Under the pieces are notes generated by a model. It saw only the letters and a program-made list of their open reading frames with translations, was not told the DNA's origin and did not search any database. The position numbers were made by a program, and so were the translations under genes. A stretch of 50,177 nucleotides of DNA. Origin: a virus. Location: the IMG/VR virus record IMGVR_UViG_3300023082_000250, positions 1-50,177 of that record. One strand, given 5' to 3'. This document shows, one piece after another, positions 39,701 through 49,208 of the stretch (positions are counted from its first letter, which is position 1; each line of letters begins with the position of its first letter).

Positions 39701-42183
39701 GTATATTCCCTGATAATTACACAAAGTTAACTCCGACCGGCACAGAAAAGCTGATGGCGGCTAGACTGAGTGACGGCAAGATGTTTTACATTCAGCTATC
39801 TGATCTCGCTCAGTTATTTGTCACACCGGCAGGACTTACAACGGCTTTAGGCGGGTATCAGGCTAAATTGGTCAGCGGTACAAATTTGAAAACCATAAAT
39901 GGGGAATCTATTTTAGGGAGCGGGAATTTCAATTTACCGGTTCAGGATCTGTCACCTTACGCCTTAAAGGTTGATTCTCTTGCTAAATCACTGGTATTTT
40001 CATCTTTTATAGATAAATCGAAACAGCTGAGTACTTCTGTGCTTACTGGTTTCGGGTACGATTCTGCCGGAACCTTGATAACTTCGGCTAATGCTACTGC
40101 TACGGAAAAAGTCCCTGTGATCATCCCAGCAGGAGGTAGATATTTTACCGTATTGGGATTATTATCACCAACAGCAGCGGGCACAAGTTTAAGACTTATG
40201 AATGCTGCAGGTGTCCAGATCGGCACGATTGCAGGCGCAACAGGAACGTTCGTTCAGGATGTAGAATCAACCAGCAACGGTTACAAGGTTCAGGTTACTG
40301 ATACCACCGTTAAATTCATTGCTCTACAAACGAATACGGTTAATGTTAATTCTGCAAACTTTGCAATCTGGGACGGCCCGTTTGTGCGAAATGATTCACG
40401 AACCATTGACCCGAATTTACTGCCGACATTCGCAAAGAAAAGCGATATCCTGGTTTATCAAGAAAATCTGGCAAAGATGCTGCCTACCGGCTATAGATAC
40501 TCCGGAACAGGTGGTTCTTTATTGGGAGGACAAAACTTTACAGGCACTGAAAAAGTTCCGTGTGCTGCCGGTGACGTGTTCTTTATTGGTATTAATACAT
40601 TGGGTACAAATGCCAACGTAGGAGCTTATTTTACTGCAACAGGTGCGGGAGCTGGAGCGATATTGAAAACTGCCTTAGTTTTAGTGAGTGGCGGATGGAC
40701 ATTGACCATCCCAGCTGACGCAACTATAGCGTATTTCTATCTTTTCTTCATTACCACTGAGGTGAACTTTTCCACGCTGCTGATTGTAAAGGGTTCAACC
40801 TATGTGGCGCCAAAACTTAAGCCGGAGATTATACCAGATGGCAAGTCAAAACTATCTGATTTCACGAATGATGCTGGTTTTGTGGGAAATGCTGATATTC
40901 TTCAAAATTATGATACGCTTGTAACGAATGTCTATCTCGCTTCTATATGGGCCGCCGGCGCGGCAACTGCGTTACCAAGTGCTAATGCTTCGTATGTAGC
41001 TATAAATAAAATAACATCTACTCCAGGTTCGTCGGTAGCAATTCAGGGTATAACATCTGGATTTACCGCTCAAACGCAGGTCGGTCGTGCATGGGATGCA
41101 TCCGGGACCCTAATAGGTGGCATTTTACCTGCAGAATTTGTACCTATTGTTGGCGGGTATAAATATGTTTTCCCTGCCGGCGTATACATGGTTGGATTTA
41201 ACTTTTTAGCGACGATAATTGCTGATACTACTAAGGTAATTATTCAGACAGGCGCTGTTGTCAGAGCCAAGGGGATAAAGTCATCGTTGCTCCCTTCATT
41301 CTCTTTTTATGAGACAGATGCAGCTGCATTGGCTTGGTATAATACAGGAATACTACCGAAGGTATATACTACCAGAGGTAAAATAGTTAAGGTAAAATCT
41401 CAGTCTCAAGGAAACGGAAGATATACATTCCCTGGTATCCCCCTGCCTGCTGATTTTGTAGCAAATGGGAATACTATTCCCGGCGTACTTATCAATAATA
41501 ATGTTGATAATACTATTTATAACGACATCCATGTTTATGGAACTGGTAATAAAGAATATTCAACGTCTGGCACGCAATGGAGCCCACTGATCCTACTATT
41601 TCAAAGAATGATAGCGAATTACAGGGCCCAGGCGGGCAACTCTGCAAAGAACCTGTATGCGGTCCAAACCTCGTTGGGAGGTACCTCTTTCGATCCTGTA
41701 AATGGAGACCTTGGTGGCCCCTGGAATGTTGATACCGATGCTATAAACAGGAATAATCCTTTAGCCCAGAAATTGAATGTTACAGACGAGCGTAGGACAC
41801 GCGCCATGATGGACACTTATCCAGACGCAGACGTTTGTGTCATAATTTACATTTTCGGTGAAGGGGACCGTAATCCGTTGGCAGCAGCTAAGTTCTATCA
41901 AAACGTCAAAAATAGCATCATGTATGATCGCGGTGTTGCCAAAAATCCAATGTTACCGGTAATTTTAGTAGGCGTGAATGCTGCTTCAACACAGTACAGC
42001 CCAATCGTTGAGCAGGCAAAAATTGATCTTGCAGCTAATGTTCCAAATGTTAAATATATCCCCGTTACCGGCTCTACTACCTTGGACGGAATTCACTGGG
42101 ACCTCGCTACCGGCACTACAGTAATGAATGATATCTATAACGAGATCTTAAATAATCCCATTACATATAAACTATTAGCATAA
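39697..42183 (+). CDS. Tail fibre with C-terminal SGNH-like esterase domain
   Basis: 828 aa. The N-terminus (residues 1-80) resembles a fibre attachment part. The middle is repetitive beta-structure with two similar modules (GGQNFTGTEKVPCAAGDVFF; earlier TATEKVPVIIPAGGRYFTV). The C-terminal ~270 residues hold SGNH blocks: SQSQGNG (about 569, nucleophile-Ser region), SLGGTSFD (about 658), FGEGDRN (about 719) and DGIHWD (about 797, Asp/His). Such domains de-acetylate surface polysaccharide. It would trim host capsule or exopolysaccharide during adsorption. Confidence 0.78.
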   Translation: MSIFPDNYTKLTPTGTEKLMAARLSDGKMFYIQLSDLAQLFVTPAGLTTALGGYQAKLVSGTNLKTINGESILGSGNFNLPVQDLSPYALKVDSLAKSLVFSSFIDKSKQLSTSVLTGFGYDSAGTLITSANATATEKVPVIIPAGGRYFTVLGLLSPTAAGTSLRLMNAAGVQIGTIAGATGTFVQDVESTSNGYKVQVTDTTVKFIALQTNTVNVNSANFAIWDGPFVRNDSRTIDPNLLPTFAKKSDILVYQENLAKMLPTGYRYSGTGGSLLGGQNFTGTEKVPCAAGDVFFIGINTLGTNANVGAYFTATGAGAGAILKTALVLVSGGWTLTIPADATIAYFYLFFITTEVNFSTLLIVKGSTYVAPKLKPEIIPDGKSKLSDFTNDAGFVGNADILQNYDTLVTNVYLASIWAAGAATALPSANASYVAINKITSTPGSSVAIQGITSGFTAQTQVGRAWDASGTLIGGILPAEFVPIVGGYKYVFPAGVYMVGFNFLATIIADTTKVIIQTGAVVRAKGIKSSLLPSFSFYETDAAALAWYNTGILPKVYTTRGKIVKVKSQSQGNGRYTFPGIPLPADFVANGNTIPGVLINNNVDNTIYNDIHVYGTGNKEYSTSGTQWSPLILLFQRMIANYRAQAGNSAKNLYAVQTSLGGTSFDPVNGDLGGPWNVDTDAINRNNPLAQKLNVTDERRTRAMMDTYPDADVCVIIYIFGEGDRNPLAAAKFYQNVKNSIMYDRGVAKNPMLPVILVGVNAASTQYSPIVEQAKIDLAANVPNVKYIPVTGSTTLDGIHWDLATGTTVMNDIYNEILNNPITYKLLA

Positions 42184-42189
42184 TATACC

Positions 42190-43461
42190 ATGGCAACAAA
42201 TTCATTTAAATACGGAGACAAGACAGTGACCTTTACCAAGAAAACGGTCACCACCACAACTGCAACACTGTCCGACGGGACTGTAATCCCATTTGTAGGA
42301 TCCGCATCATCAGCGGTGACCAGTGCAAAGGTTTCTGAGGCATATGTGAAACTGAAGGGCGCGTATGTGCCGCCAGTTACAGTGCCAACGCCGCCTGTGC
42401 AAATTCCTACACCGCCGGTGATCATCATTCCTCCATCACCGGGAACGGCAAAGGAGATCAGTCTCTCCGACTTCGCCCAGTTGCGTGATGTGGCCGATAT
42501 GAAGTTTGCGTTAAAACCAGGATCATGGAGCGGAGGGGTTTACATTTCGAACCTCAAGAACGTCACTATTGAGGGTGCCGGTAAGGCGCAGCTAACAGAA
42601 GACGGGATTGAGTTATCGGGTAAATTATCAGGATTGGTCCTGTCCGGATTGAACCTTAAGAATATAGAAGGAAGGCAGATTGTCGCTGTTGGCGTGGATA
42701 AGGTTAAGTATACCGGTAAGGCCGGGACATTCATTGATGGGCTGACATTGCAGAATCTGATCTCAGATAATTGCGGACGTCTATTCCATGCTGACGGTAA
42801 TCTGAATAATGGCGTGTATGACGGGGTCATCAAAGATTTCAGGCTATTGAATTCAGCGTTGACCAATTCACCGGAACCTGGTGATTACGTTTACCTGGGA
42901 AATGCAATTGACGCTCTTGTACAGGGTAATAGGTTCGACAGGATCAATACCAGATTCAGTAATCCAGATAAGCCCAACGGAGAGCATAACGGGATTATCT
43001 TCATGAAAGGTAACGGTATTATATCTGATAATATTTGTACCAACCATCAAGGTAATTTCGGCCGTATTTGGCTGCACAGTATCGATGGATTGAAAACTGT
43101 GCAGATCCTTAGAAACTTTGTATATAACTCGCTGAAATACTCGGCATTCGAATTACAGCGCAGCGTTGAATCTGTAGCCAGAGGTTACAAGCCAGCCAAT
43201 GCAATTGTTAACGGTAATATTGCTGGGCACCTGTCCGCTTTAAAAGATTGGGACGGTCAATTGCTGGATCTATACAATACTGGGGGAACCCTTGAGTATA
43301 TGGGAAATAAAGGATTCGACCTATACGGCACCAAGTTCCCGATTTCCAATATGATCAATAACATGAGCGATGTGAAGATCACTGAAAAGGATAACCAGTA
43401 CTTCGCCACACTGGCAGCTGCACTTGCAGGCATACCAACACTAAAGGCTTTGATGGCCTAA
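42190..43461 (+). CDS. Beta-helix tailspike-like protein
   Basis: 423 aa. Residues 1-60 form a beta-type attachment part, a Pro-rich linker (VPPVTVPTPPVQIPTPPV) follows, then a right-handed parallel beta-helix: VTIEGAGKAQL, GLVLSGLNLKNIEGRQIVAV, NGIIFMKGNGIISDNICTNH, VQILRNFVYNSLKYSAF. This is the pectate-lyase-like fold of tailspikes and depolymerases. No catalytic set could be named. It probably binds or cuts a surface glycan. A terminator follows. Confidence 0.78.
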   Translation: MATNSFKYGDKTVTFTKKTVTTTTATLSDGTVIPFVGSASSAVTSAKVSEAYVKLKGAYVPPVTVPTPPVQIPTPPVIIIPPSPGTAKEISLSDFAQLRDVADMKFALKPGSWSGGVYISNLKNVTIEGAGKAQLTEDGIELSGKLSGLVLSGLNLKNIEGRQIVAVGVDKVKYTGKAGTFIDGLTLQNLISDNCGRLFHADGNLNNGVYDGVIKDFRLLNSALTNSPEPGDYVYLGNAIDALVQGNRFDRINTRFSNPDKPNGEHNGIIFMKGNGIISDNICTNHQGNFGRIWLHSIDGLKTVQILRNFVYNSLKYSAFELQRSVESVARGYKPANAIVNGNIAGHLSALKDWDGQLLDLYNTGGTLEYMGNKGFDLYGTKFPISNMINNMSDVKITEKDNQYFATLAAALAGIPTLKALMA

Positions 43462-43468
43462 AATCTTA

Positions 43469-43492
43469 AAGCCCCGACATCTGCCGGGGCTT
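43469..43492 (+). terminator. Intrinsic terminator after tailspike
   Basis: AAGCCCCG (43469-43476) pairs with CGGGGCTT (43485-43492), 8 bp, loop 8 nt, followed by a T-rich CTTTCCCTTTT. It separates the tailspike gene from late promoter module 2. Confidence 0.8.
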
Positions 43493-43500
43493 CTTTCCCT

Positions 43501-43562
43501 TTTACCATTGGCTAATGGTAAATTCAAACCTCCGTCCGCGCCCCGCACCTCCGGTAAATTTG
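43501..43562 (+). promoter_or_regulatory. Late promoter module 2
   Basis: TTTACC-N10-GGTAAA (43501-43522; the inner arms extend to TTTACCAT/ATGGTAAA), then 32 bp, then TAAATTTG (43555-43562), a full TAnnTTTG match. CGGTAAATTTGTG around the element is identical to module 3. The hub start at 43568 follows closely. Confidence 0.8.
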
Positions 43563-43567
43563 TGGTA

Positions 43568-46500
43568 ATGGTAGGCAAACTGGATATTTATAGAGCAGGA
43601 GCGTTATTTGCGACAGTAGATATCGATGAGAGTACAGTATTTACAGAGAAACTTCCAGGTACAGACTTCATCGCTTGCCCTATCAAAACACTGCGCGCTG
43701 TTGACTTTCAGGAAGGTGATTACATCACTCACAAGGGAACAAACTACAAGATCAACATCATCCCTGAGTTTGGCAAGGCTAGTTCCACTAAAGCCAAAAG
43801 TTACAAGATCAATTTCGAGGCTCCTTTCTATGACCTGATCGATATATTCATTGAGAACAGTCAGGGCGCACATACCTTTCCGTACTACGCAAATGCCCGC
43901 GACCATGCTCAGATGGTAATTGATAATGCTAATCTGGAAGGGTCAGGTTATACATTAGGTGCCATCGAGGATACTGAGGCTGTACTTATCAACTATGACT
44001 GGAGTTATGCTCGGGCATCGCTGGATGATATTGCCAAAGCCACCGGTTTAGAATGGAAATTTAACGGCAAGGAACTGACCATGGTCAAAGCCATCGGCAG
44101 AGATACTTCGCTTGTTTTCCAGTATGGCCGGGGCAAAGGTCTGCATGAGATTACCCGGGCACCAGATAATAATAAAGCGATCGTCAATAAAGTATATGGT
44201 GTTGGAGGTACCAAAAATATCACAGCGGCATATCGTAACGGTACTGAATCTAACCTGGTATTCGAAGAACGTTTTGTTACTACACCGGGAGTGCTGGCGC
44301 GTACTGAGCGACCCAAACATGGTAAATATGAAAACTTAGAAATATATCCTCGCTTCGAGGGAACCGTTACTGCTACCACACTGATCAGGGATGAGGCCAA
44401 TGTTATAACTGGTGCTACAATCACCGATACCTCCATTAATTTCGATCTTAACCTGCATCTACAGGAAGGTGTAAAGGCTAAAGTATCCTTCAGGACCGGC
44501 CCACTTGCTGGTGTGGAAGGTGGTTTTGAAATTGAGAATATCAATTACGCAACCAAGACCGTTACCATCATCGTCAATACCGATGCGAATAATTATACAT
44601 TACCAAATGAGCTCAATTTTCCAGAGGTAGGTCATAAGTTCACGTTTTTAGATGTGATAATGCCGCCCGAGTATGTCGTGGCCGCCGAACTGGAATTGAA
44701 AACAGCATCAGAATTGTATCGTGACCAGAACAAAGCACAGCGTTTGAATTACAGCGTTGTATTGGACGAAAAGCAATTGCGAGATAATCTCATACAACTA
44801 CATGCCGGTGACAGGGCAAACATGATCGATGTGGATCTGAATGTTGATGAGATACTCAGGTTTACTGAGATCAGCTACCCTCTGGTAAACGAATACAAGG
44901 TCACCGGCACGATAGGTAATGAGATAACTTACAGCCGTGAGGTGAAGCTTTATGCTGATGTACTGAACAATACGCAACAGATGGCATCTATTGATCGCAG
45001 AGGTCAGGAGATTGCCAAGCGTGGTGCACAGAACCTACGTGTGCTTGCTGAAAGTATATTTGACGTTGAGGGAAACTTTGACTCAGCCAAATTCAATGTC
45101 GGGGTACTTTCTGCATTGCTGGGCATCTTCGGAATCAAGTCTGCAAACTTCCTGCTCAACAGGGTCTTTATCACCGCTAACTTTGGCAGTGATCCCAATG
45201 CAGTTAATATATCTACAGGGGAACTGTTCCATTTGGAATATTCTAATCCAGGTGATCAGAACATCTGGCAGATGCAGGCGGTTACGCAATCAGGATTAGT
45301 GCCGGGGCAGGAATACTATGTTTATTCCAAACTGAGTAAATCCTCACAGGTAGGTACATTTCTGATCACCACTGATCAGATCAGACCGGATGATATTCCG
45401 GGGTTCTACACGGTGCGTACCGGTATCATCTATCCACAGATCAATGGATGGAGGGATGTTGACTTTACTTATGGTATCACCACTGTAAACGGGCGCCAGA
45501 TCAAAACCGGTATCATTCAGGGTAACACCGGGGCATTGATCATCAATCTGGATACAGGTGAGATATTCGGTAAGGTAACTTTCCGGTCTTCCAATGGATC
45601 GGTTAAAGATGTGGCCGATCTTCAGGATCAGGTAGACAAATTGCCGATCCAGGGAAGGAACTACTATGGGCGTACAAGTCCTTTCAATTCTATGGGCCCA
45701 GGATCAACCGTGGCCTCACAAACGAGCAACGGATTCATTCTCCGCGGTGTTGTAAATAATGATGGGTTTGCCAGGGTGAGTAATGTGATTACCTCAAACG
45801 GCGACTGGACGATTAGCTTTGACGTTTTTGTTGATGGAGTAGCATGGAGCGGCACATTTATAGATGTATGTGATGGAGCTGCAGTATATCTTCCTGGCAT
45901 TCCTTTAAACGGCACTGTAGGATCGCCAAAGCATTTCGAGTTTACAGTAAATGTTCAAAATTACACTCAGGAACTCTATAATTTTATTGATTTCAATGCG
46001 CTGTCAAGCCAAAATTATTATTTCTCAAATTTTAAGGTTGAAAAGGGAACCAAGGCGACACCATGGACGCCTGCTCCCGAAGATACTCAGGCAGATCTGG
46101 ACTTGGCAATTGCACAAGCCAGCGAAGCATTAGCCGAAATTGATAATATATCCAATGATGGCATTCTGGATGTTTCGGAGAAAACTTCGCTGTACCAGCG
46201 TTACCTGACTATTTTAGCGGAGAAAGATATTTTAGTTGCTTCGGCTGCGCCTTTTGGAGTATCTACCGGGGATTATGTGGGCAACTGGAATGTGGTACGA
46301 TCTCAATTAGAAACAAATTGGCTCCAAAACCTCGCAATAGCCACGCCCGTTGACCGGATATATTTCGATACCGTATTTACCAATTACTATAACAGCAAAG
46401 TAAATCTACAAAAGTCAATCACCGATGCAGCGAATGGCAAAATCAACAATATACAAACCGGAGGCAGGAACTATATCAAAAACTCAAATTTTGCCAGAGG

Positions 46501-48040
46501 TCTTGAAGGTTGGTATACTAACGGAGGAACAGCAACCCCTACTGTTAAGGATGGAAAAACATGCTTATACATTGAATCATTGGCTGCGTATAACGGTATC
46601 TTCGGAGGTAACGCCGGGCAAAGTTTAATAGCCGGAGAAACCTATACAATCAGTTTTGATATCCAAGCCGCTTTTTATCAAACTTCCGAAACTTTTATTG
46701 TTGGTTATAATCAAGCGGGTTCTAAAGCCATTGCTGTACCGAATGAACCGCAATGGCGAAGGGTGAGTTTTCAAATTGTATCAGGATTCACGGGGCAGGA
46801 TAGTTTGATATTTTACGGATTTGCGAATACTCAGACATTCTACCTAACTAATTTGCAGGTTGAGAGAGGTACACTGGTCACTGACTGGAAGCCTGCTCCG
46901 GAGGATGTTTCGCAATATGCTGACCAAGTTGCTTACAATGCCCTGGTACAAGCCAATGCCACAGCCGAAAGCATCGCAACGAGCAAAGCTAATGCCGCTC
47001 AAGCTGCTGCACAATACAACGCTGCAAATGATGCTCAAGCAAAAGCGGACGCTGCTTACAATGCTTCTGTTGCCGCTTCGAATGCTTATTCAAATAATAT
47101 TGGTAGTGTTGCAGCTGCCGATGCGAGCAATAAAGCTACTGCAGCTTACAACAACGCTCAAGCCGCTGCCAATGCTCAGTACAACGCTCTGACAGGCACA
47201 TTGAAAACGTTGGCATTCAGAGATATTCAGACAGCAGGGAGTAATGGCGTCATAGTTGTTGATGGGGGAAATTTTATCGCTTTTTCAGTTGATGCTGCGT
47301 ATATCCGGGCCAACGTCATCAATGCTGGGTACATAAATACATTGTCATTAGACGCAGTTACAGGAACTATAGGTGGATGGGTTATAAACTCTGAAGGATT
47401 ATACAGTCCTCAGCCACCGTCTACACCGATTGATCAATATCAAAGCATAAAACTGAGAGCGGCAGGGAATGCAATTGTTATGGAGAGAGGTGTTTCCGGT
47501 AAAATATGGGACGTTGGATCCCAATCTTGGATAAACAGCGGAGGATATGTTATTCAATCCAGTTATATGAGCCCTAACGGCCTCGTCGTGAGGAGTAGTG
47601 GACAGAATGCAGGAGTGAACGGGGTGATATCTGCAGTTCACATTGAAGGGTCTGGGAGTGCAACTCATGGGTTGTATGTTGGTATAAGCGATACCCCGGG
47701 TAATTATGCTGCATGGCTAAACGGTAACGTGAAAATGTCAGGATCGCAAACATTAAAAGCAACAAGTGTCGGCTTGCCGTATTATGTAAATGAATTCGAC
47801 TATCAGATATTTGTGAGTGCTGGAAGTGGAGCTGTCAATCTCCCCTCGGTATCCGAGGGGCGTACTATAGAAGTTATAAACCTACTATCCGGCGCTATAA
47901 GCATATCATATGGATCATCCAATATAATTTCAAGTTTAGTAACTGCTAATGCTGTACCGGTATCTTCGTTTTCCCTACCAGGTTTTGCTTCAGTAAAAAT
48001 GATGGCTACCGGGAGCTATTGGTTCGCGGTAGGCAGATAA
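43568..48040 (+). CDS. Tail hub/endopeptidase-like protein with fibre modules
   Basis: The ATG at 43568 (MVGKLDIYRAGALFATVDID) is preferred to TTG at 43508, whose 20 codons run over the late promoter. 1490 aa. The N-terminal ~400 residues (YDWSYARASLDDIAKATGLE, NKAIVNKVYGVGGTKNI) resemble the hub part of Tal/prophage-endopeptidase-type tail proteins. Two carbohydrate-binding-like modules follow at about 700-845 and 965-1120, ending WTPAPED and WKPAPED. An Ala-rich coiled-coil shaft (about 1120-1210) and C-terminal receptor-binding part come last. Protease activity was not demonstrated by motif. Confidence 0.78.
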   Translation: MVGKLDIYRAGALFATVDIDESTVFTEKLPGTDFIACPIKTLRAVDFQEGDYITHKGTNYKINIIPEFGKASSTKAKSYKINFEAPFYDLIDIFIENSQGAHTFPYYANARDHAQMVIDNANLEGSGYTLGAIEDTEAVLINYDWSYARASLDDIAKATGLEWKFNGKELTMVKAIGRDTSLVFQYGRGKGLHEITRAPDNNKAIVNKVYGVGGTKNITAAYRNGTESNLVFEERFVTTPGVLARTERPKHGKYENLEIYPRFEGTVTATTLIRDEANVITGATITDTSINFDLNLHLQEGVKAKVSFRTGPLAGVEGGFEIENINYATKTVTIIVNTDANNYTLPNELNFPEVGHKFTFLDVIMPPEYVVAAELELKTASELYRDQNKAQRLNYSVVLDEKQLRDNLIQLHAGDRANMIDVDLNVDEILRFTEISYPLVNEYKVTGTIGNEITYSREVKLYADVLNNTQQMASIDRRGQEIAKRGAQNLRVLAESIFDVEGNFDSAKFNVGVLSALLGIFGIKSANFLLNRVFITANFGSDPNAVNISTGELFHLEYSNPGDQNIWQMQAVTQSGLVPGQEYYVYSKLSKSSQVGTFLITTDQIRPDDIPGFYTVRTGIIYPQINGWRDVDFTYGITTVNGRQIKTGIIQGNTGALIINLDTGEIFGKVTFRSSNGSVKDVADLQDQVDKLPIQGRNYYGRTSPFNSMGPGSTVASQTSNGFILRGVVNNDGFARVSNVITSNGDWTISFDVFVDGVAWSGTFIDVCDGAAVYLPGIPLNGTVGSPKHFEFTVNVQNYTQELYNFIDFNALSSQNYYFSNFKVEKGTKATPWTPAPEDTQADLDLAIAQASEALAEIDNISNDGILDVSEKTSLYQRYLTILAEKDILVASAAPFGVSTGDYVGNWNVVRSQLETNWLQNLAIATPVDRIYFDTVFTNYYNSKVNLQKSITDAANGKINNIQTGGRNYIKNSNFARGLEGWYTNGGTATPTVKDGKTCLYIESLAAYNGIFGGNAGQSLIAGETYTISFDIQAAFYQTSETFIVGYNQAGSKAIAVPNEPQWRRVSFQIVSGFTGQDSLIFYGFANTQTFYLTNLQVERGTLVTDWKPAPEDVSQYADQVAYNALVQANATAESIATSKANAAQAAAQYNAANDAQAKADAAYNASVAASNAYSNNIGSVAAADASNKATAAYNNAQAAANAQYNALTGTLKTLAFRDIQTAGSNGVIVVDGGNFIAFSVDAAYIRANVINAGYINTLSLDAVTGTIGGWVINSEGLYSPQPPSTPIDQYQSIKLRAAGNAIVMERGVSGKIWDVGSQSWINSGGYVIQSSYMSPNGLVVRSSGQNAGVNGVISAVHIEGSGSATHGLYVGISDTPGNYAAWLNGNVKMSGSQTLKATSVGLPYYVNEFDYQIFVSAGSGAVNLPSVSEGRTIEVINLLSGAISISYGSSNIISSLVTANAVPVSSFSLPGFASVKMMATGSYWFAVGR

Positions 48041-48053
48041 TAAATATATATAT

Positions 48054-48386
48054 ATGAGAACAGAAAAAATAAACCTAAGAGAGGTAAATGTATTCGATTT
48101 AATGGATGAGCCGGTTTTATTACCTACAACATTTGTCATGGATTTAGGGAACGGTATTTACGTCAAATACAGGGATATCGAAAGGCAAGATTTAGGCCGT
48201 AAAATATTCATGAGTGAAAAAGAACAAAAGGAACTGGTTATGGATGAGAGGGAGTTAAGTATGTTCATCTCATTGTTTGAAGAGACGGTTTTCCTTCCGG
48301 GGTTGTTGCAAAATGCAATAATGGAATACTTAAACAAAAAATTGAAAAACTTAAAAAAAGAAGAAGATGGCAACAGCAACAAGTAA
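48054..48386 (+). CDS. Hypothetical protein, 110 aa
   Basis: Just after the fibre gene. Soluble with a beta-type first half (VLLPTTFVMDLGNGIYVKYR) and a Lys-rich helical end. Might be a fibre chaperone by position, which is inference. It overlaps the next gene by 20 nt. Confidence 0.6.
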   Translation: MRTEKINLREVNVFDLMDEPVLLPTTFVMDLGNGIYVKYRDIERQDLGRKIFMSEKEQKELVMDERELSMFISLFEETVFLPGLLQNAIMEYLNKKLKNLKKEEDGNSNK

Positions 48387-48642
48387 AAGGATATTGGTAT
48401 CCGAATCACAGAAAACAATAGCTACCTTAGAAGTGGGTGACTGGAAATTAAACATAACTTATGAGGGGGAAGCGGGGAAGCAGGTGTCTCAAGTTACCGT
48501 AAATGGAAATAAGGGGAACGCCTTTGTCAACTTCAACAGGAGTGCTCAACAAATAAATGTAAATTTTAACGGTTCTGATTATGATACCGATTTAATTGCC
48601 GCAATTCTTATTGAGGTTTCGGATATCACAAAGCCAGTATAA
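48367..48642 (+). CDS. Hypothetical protein, 91 aa
   Basis: Beta-rich small protein (TLEVGDWKLNITYEGEAGKQ, then VTVNGNKGNAFVNFNRSAQQ). Not recognised. Ends just before a bidirectional hairpin. Could be an accessory fibre or virion surface protein. Confidence 0.6.
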   Translation: MATATSKRILVSESQKTIATLEVGDWKLNITYEGEAGKQVSQVTVNGNKGNAFVNFNRSAQQINVNFNGSDYDTDLIAAILIEVSDITKPV

Positions 48643-48645
48643 GAT

Positions 48646-48673
48646 GGTGCCGGTAACCATTCCGGCACCTTTT
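48646..48673. terminator. Bidirectional intrinsic terminator
   Basis: GGTGCCGG (48646-48653) pairs with CCGGCACC (48662-48669), 8 bp, loop 8 nt. TTTT follows on the + strand. It separates the rightward fibre unit from the leftward lipoprotein gene, whose stop is at 48672. Confidence 0.8.
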
Positions 48674-49112
48674 AGTATTCTTTTTCCAAATTGGTATTAT
48701 TTCCTCTTAGCGTAATTCTGTTGGTTTCGTAATCTTCCGGGAGTATAGTATGAGTTAAAGTATATGTATAAGCCCCTGTACGAATGAAAGTAAAGGCTAT
48801 TTTTCCATTTGAGAATAAAACAGCCTTGTCATATTCCAGGCGATAGGCAGTTCTGATCGTTTCTTTAGATCCCGGTAAAGATCCGTCTGCTTTATGATAA
48901 ATTTGATCAAAATAGAAATCATAGAAGCTACCTGTAATAGTAACTGTTCTTATGTTGCCGCTTTTGACAGCAGTAATGCTGGCCGCAGGTACTGGGGCGC
49001 TTGGATTTTCTTTCTTGATTTCTGTATCTGTTTGTGGATCTATGTCATCATTGGACTTAGAACATCCTACGGCCAATGATGCCAGGATTATGAGAGCGTA
49101 TATCTTTTTCAT
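48672..49112 (-). CDS. Lipoprotein (moron-like)
   Basis: 146 aa, leftward. MKKIYALIILASLAVGCSKS has a basic N-terminus, hydrophobic core and lipobox (LAVGC, Cys17). After Cys comes a Ser/Asn/Asp-rich stretch (CSKSNDDIDPQTDTE), like Bacteroidota lipoprotein export signals that direct proteins to the cell surface. The rest is beta-rich. It stands alone with an opposite orientation between late units, so it is probably a moron expressed in the lysogen or early, perhaps blocking superinfection. A TACCTTTA element lies on this strand at 49128-49135. Confidence 0.75.
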   Translation of the reverse strand: MKKIYALIILASLAVGCSKSNDDIDPQTDTEIKKENPSAPVPAASITAVKSGNIRTVTITGSFYDFYFDQIYHKADGSLPGSKETIRTAYRLEYDKAVLFSNGKIAFTFIRTGAYTYTLTHTILPEDYETNRITLRGNNTNLEKEY

Positions 49113-49127
49113 AGGTAGTGATTGACA

Positions 49128-49135
49128 TAAAGGTA
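49128..49135 (-). promoter_or_regulatory. Possible promoter of lipoprotein gene
   Basis: On the reverse strand TACCTTTA is one mismatch from TAnnTTTG and lies 15 bp upstream of the lipoprotein ATG. No ATGCAT or TTTACC-type palindrome is paired with it in this direction. Confidence 0.4.
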
Positions 49136-49208
49136 AATAATTTATACAGTAAAACTAATTCCTTTAAAACAATAAAAAAATAGTAACAAGTTACTACGGG
49201 TTCCCGTA

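Noticed and set aside
43508-43567. TTG start at 43508 for the hub protein
   Set aside because: The first 20 codons lie over the TTTACC palindrome and the TAAATTTG element. The ATG at 43568 directly follows the promoter.
44005-44544. Reverse-strand 179-aa open frame in the hub gene
   Set aside because: It is a shadow of the clear hub reading frame. Low-complexity, with no recognisable domain or start context.
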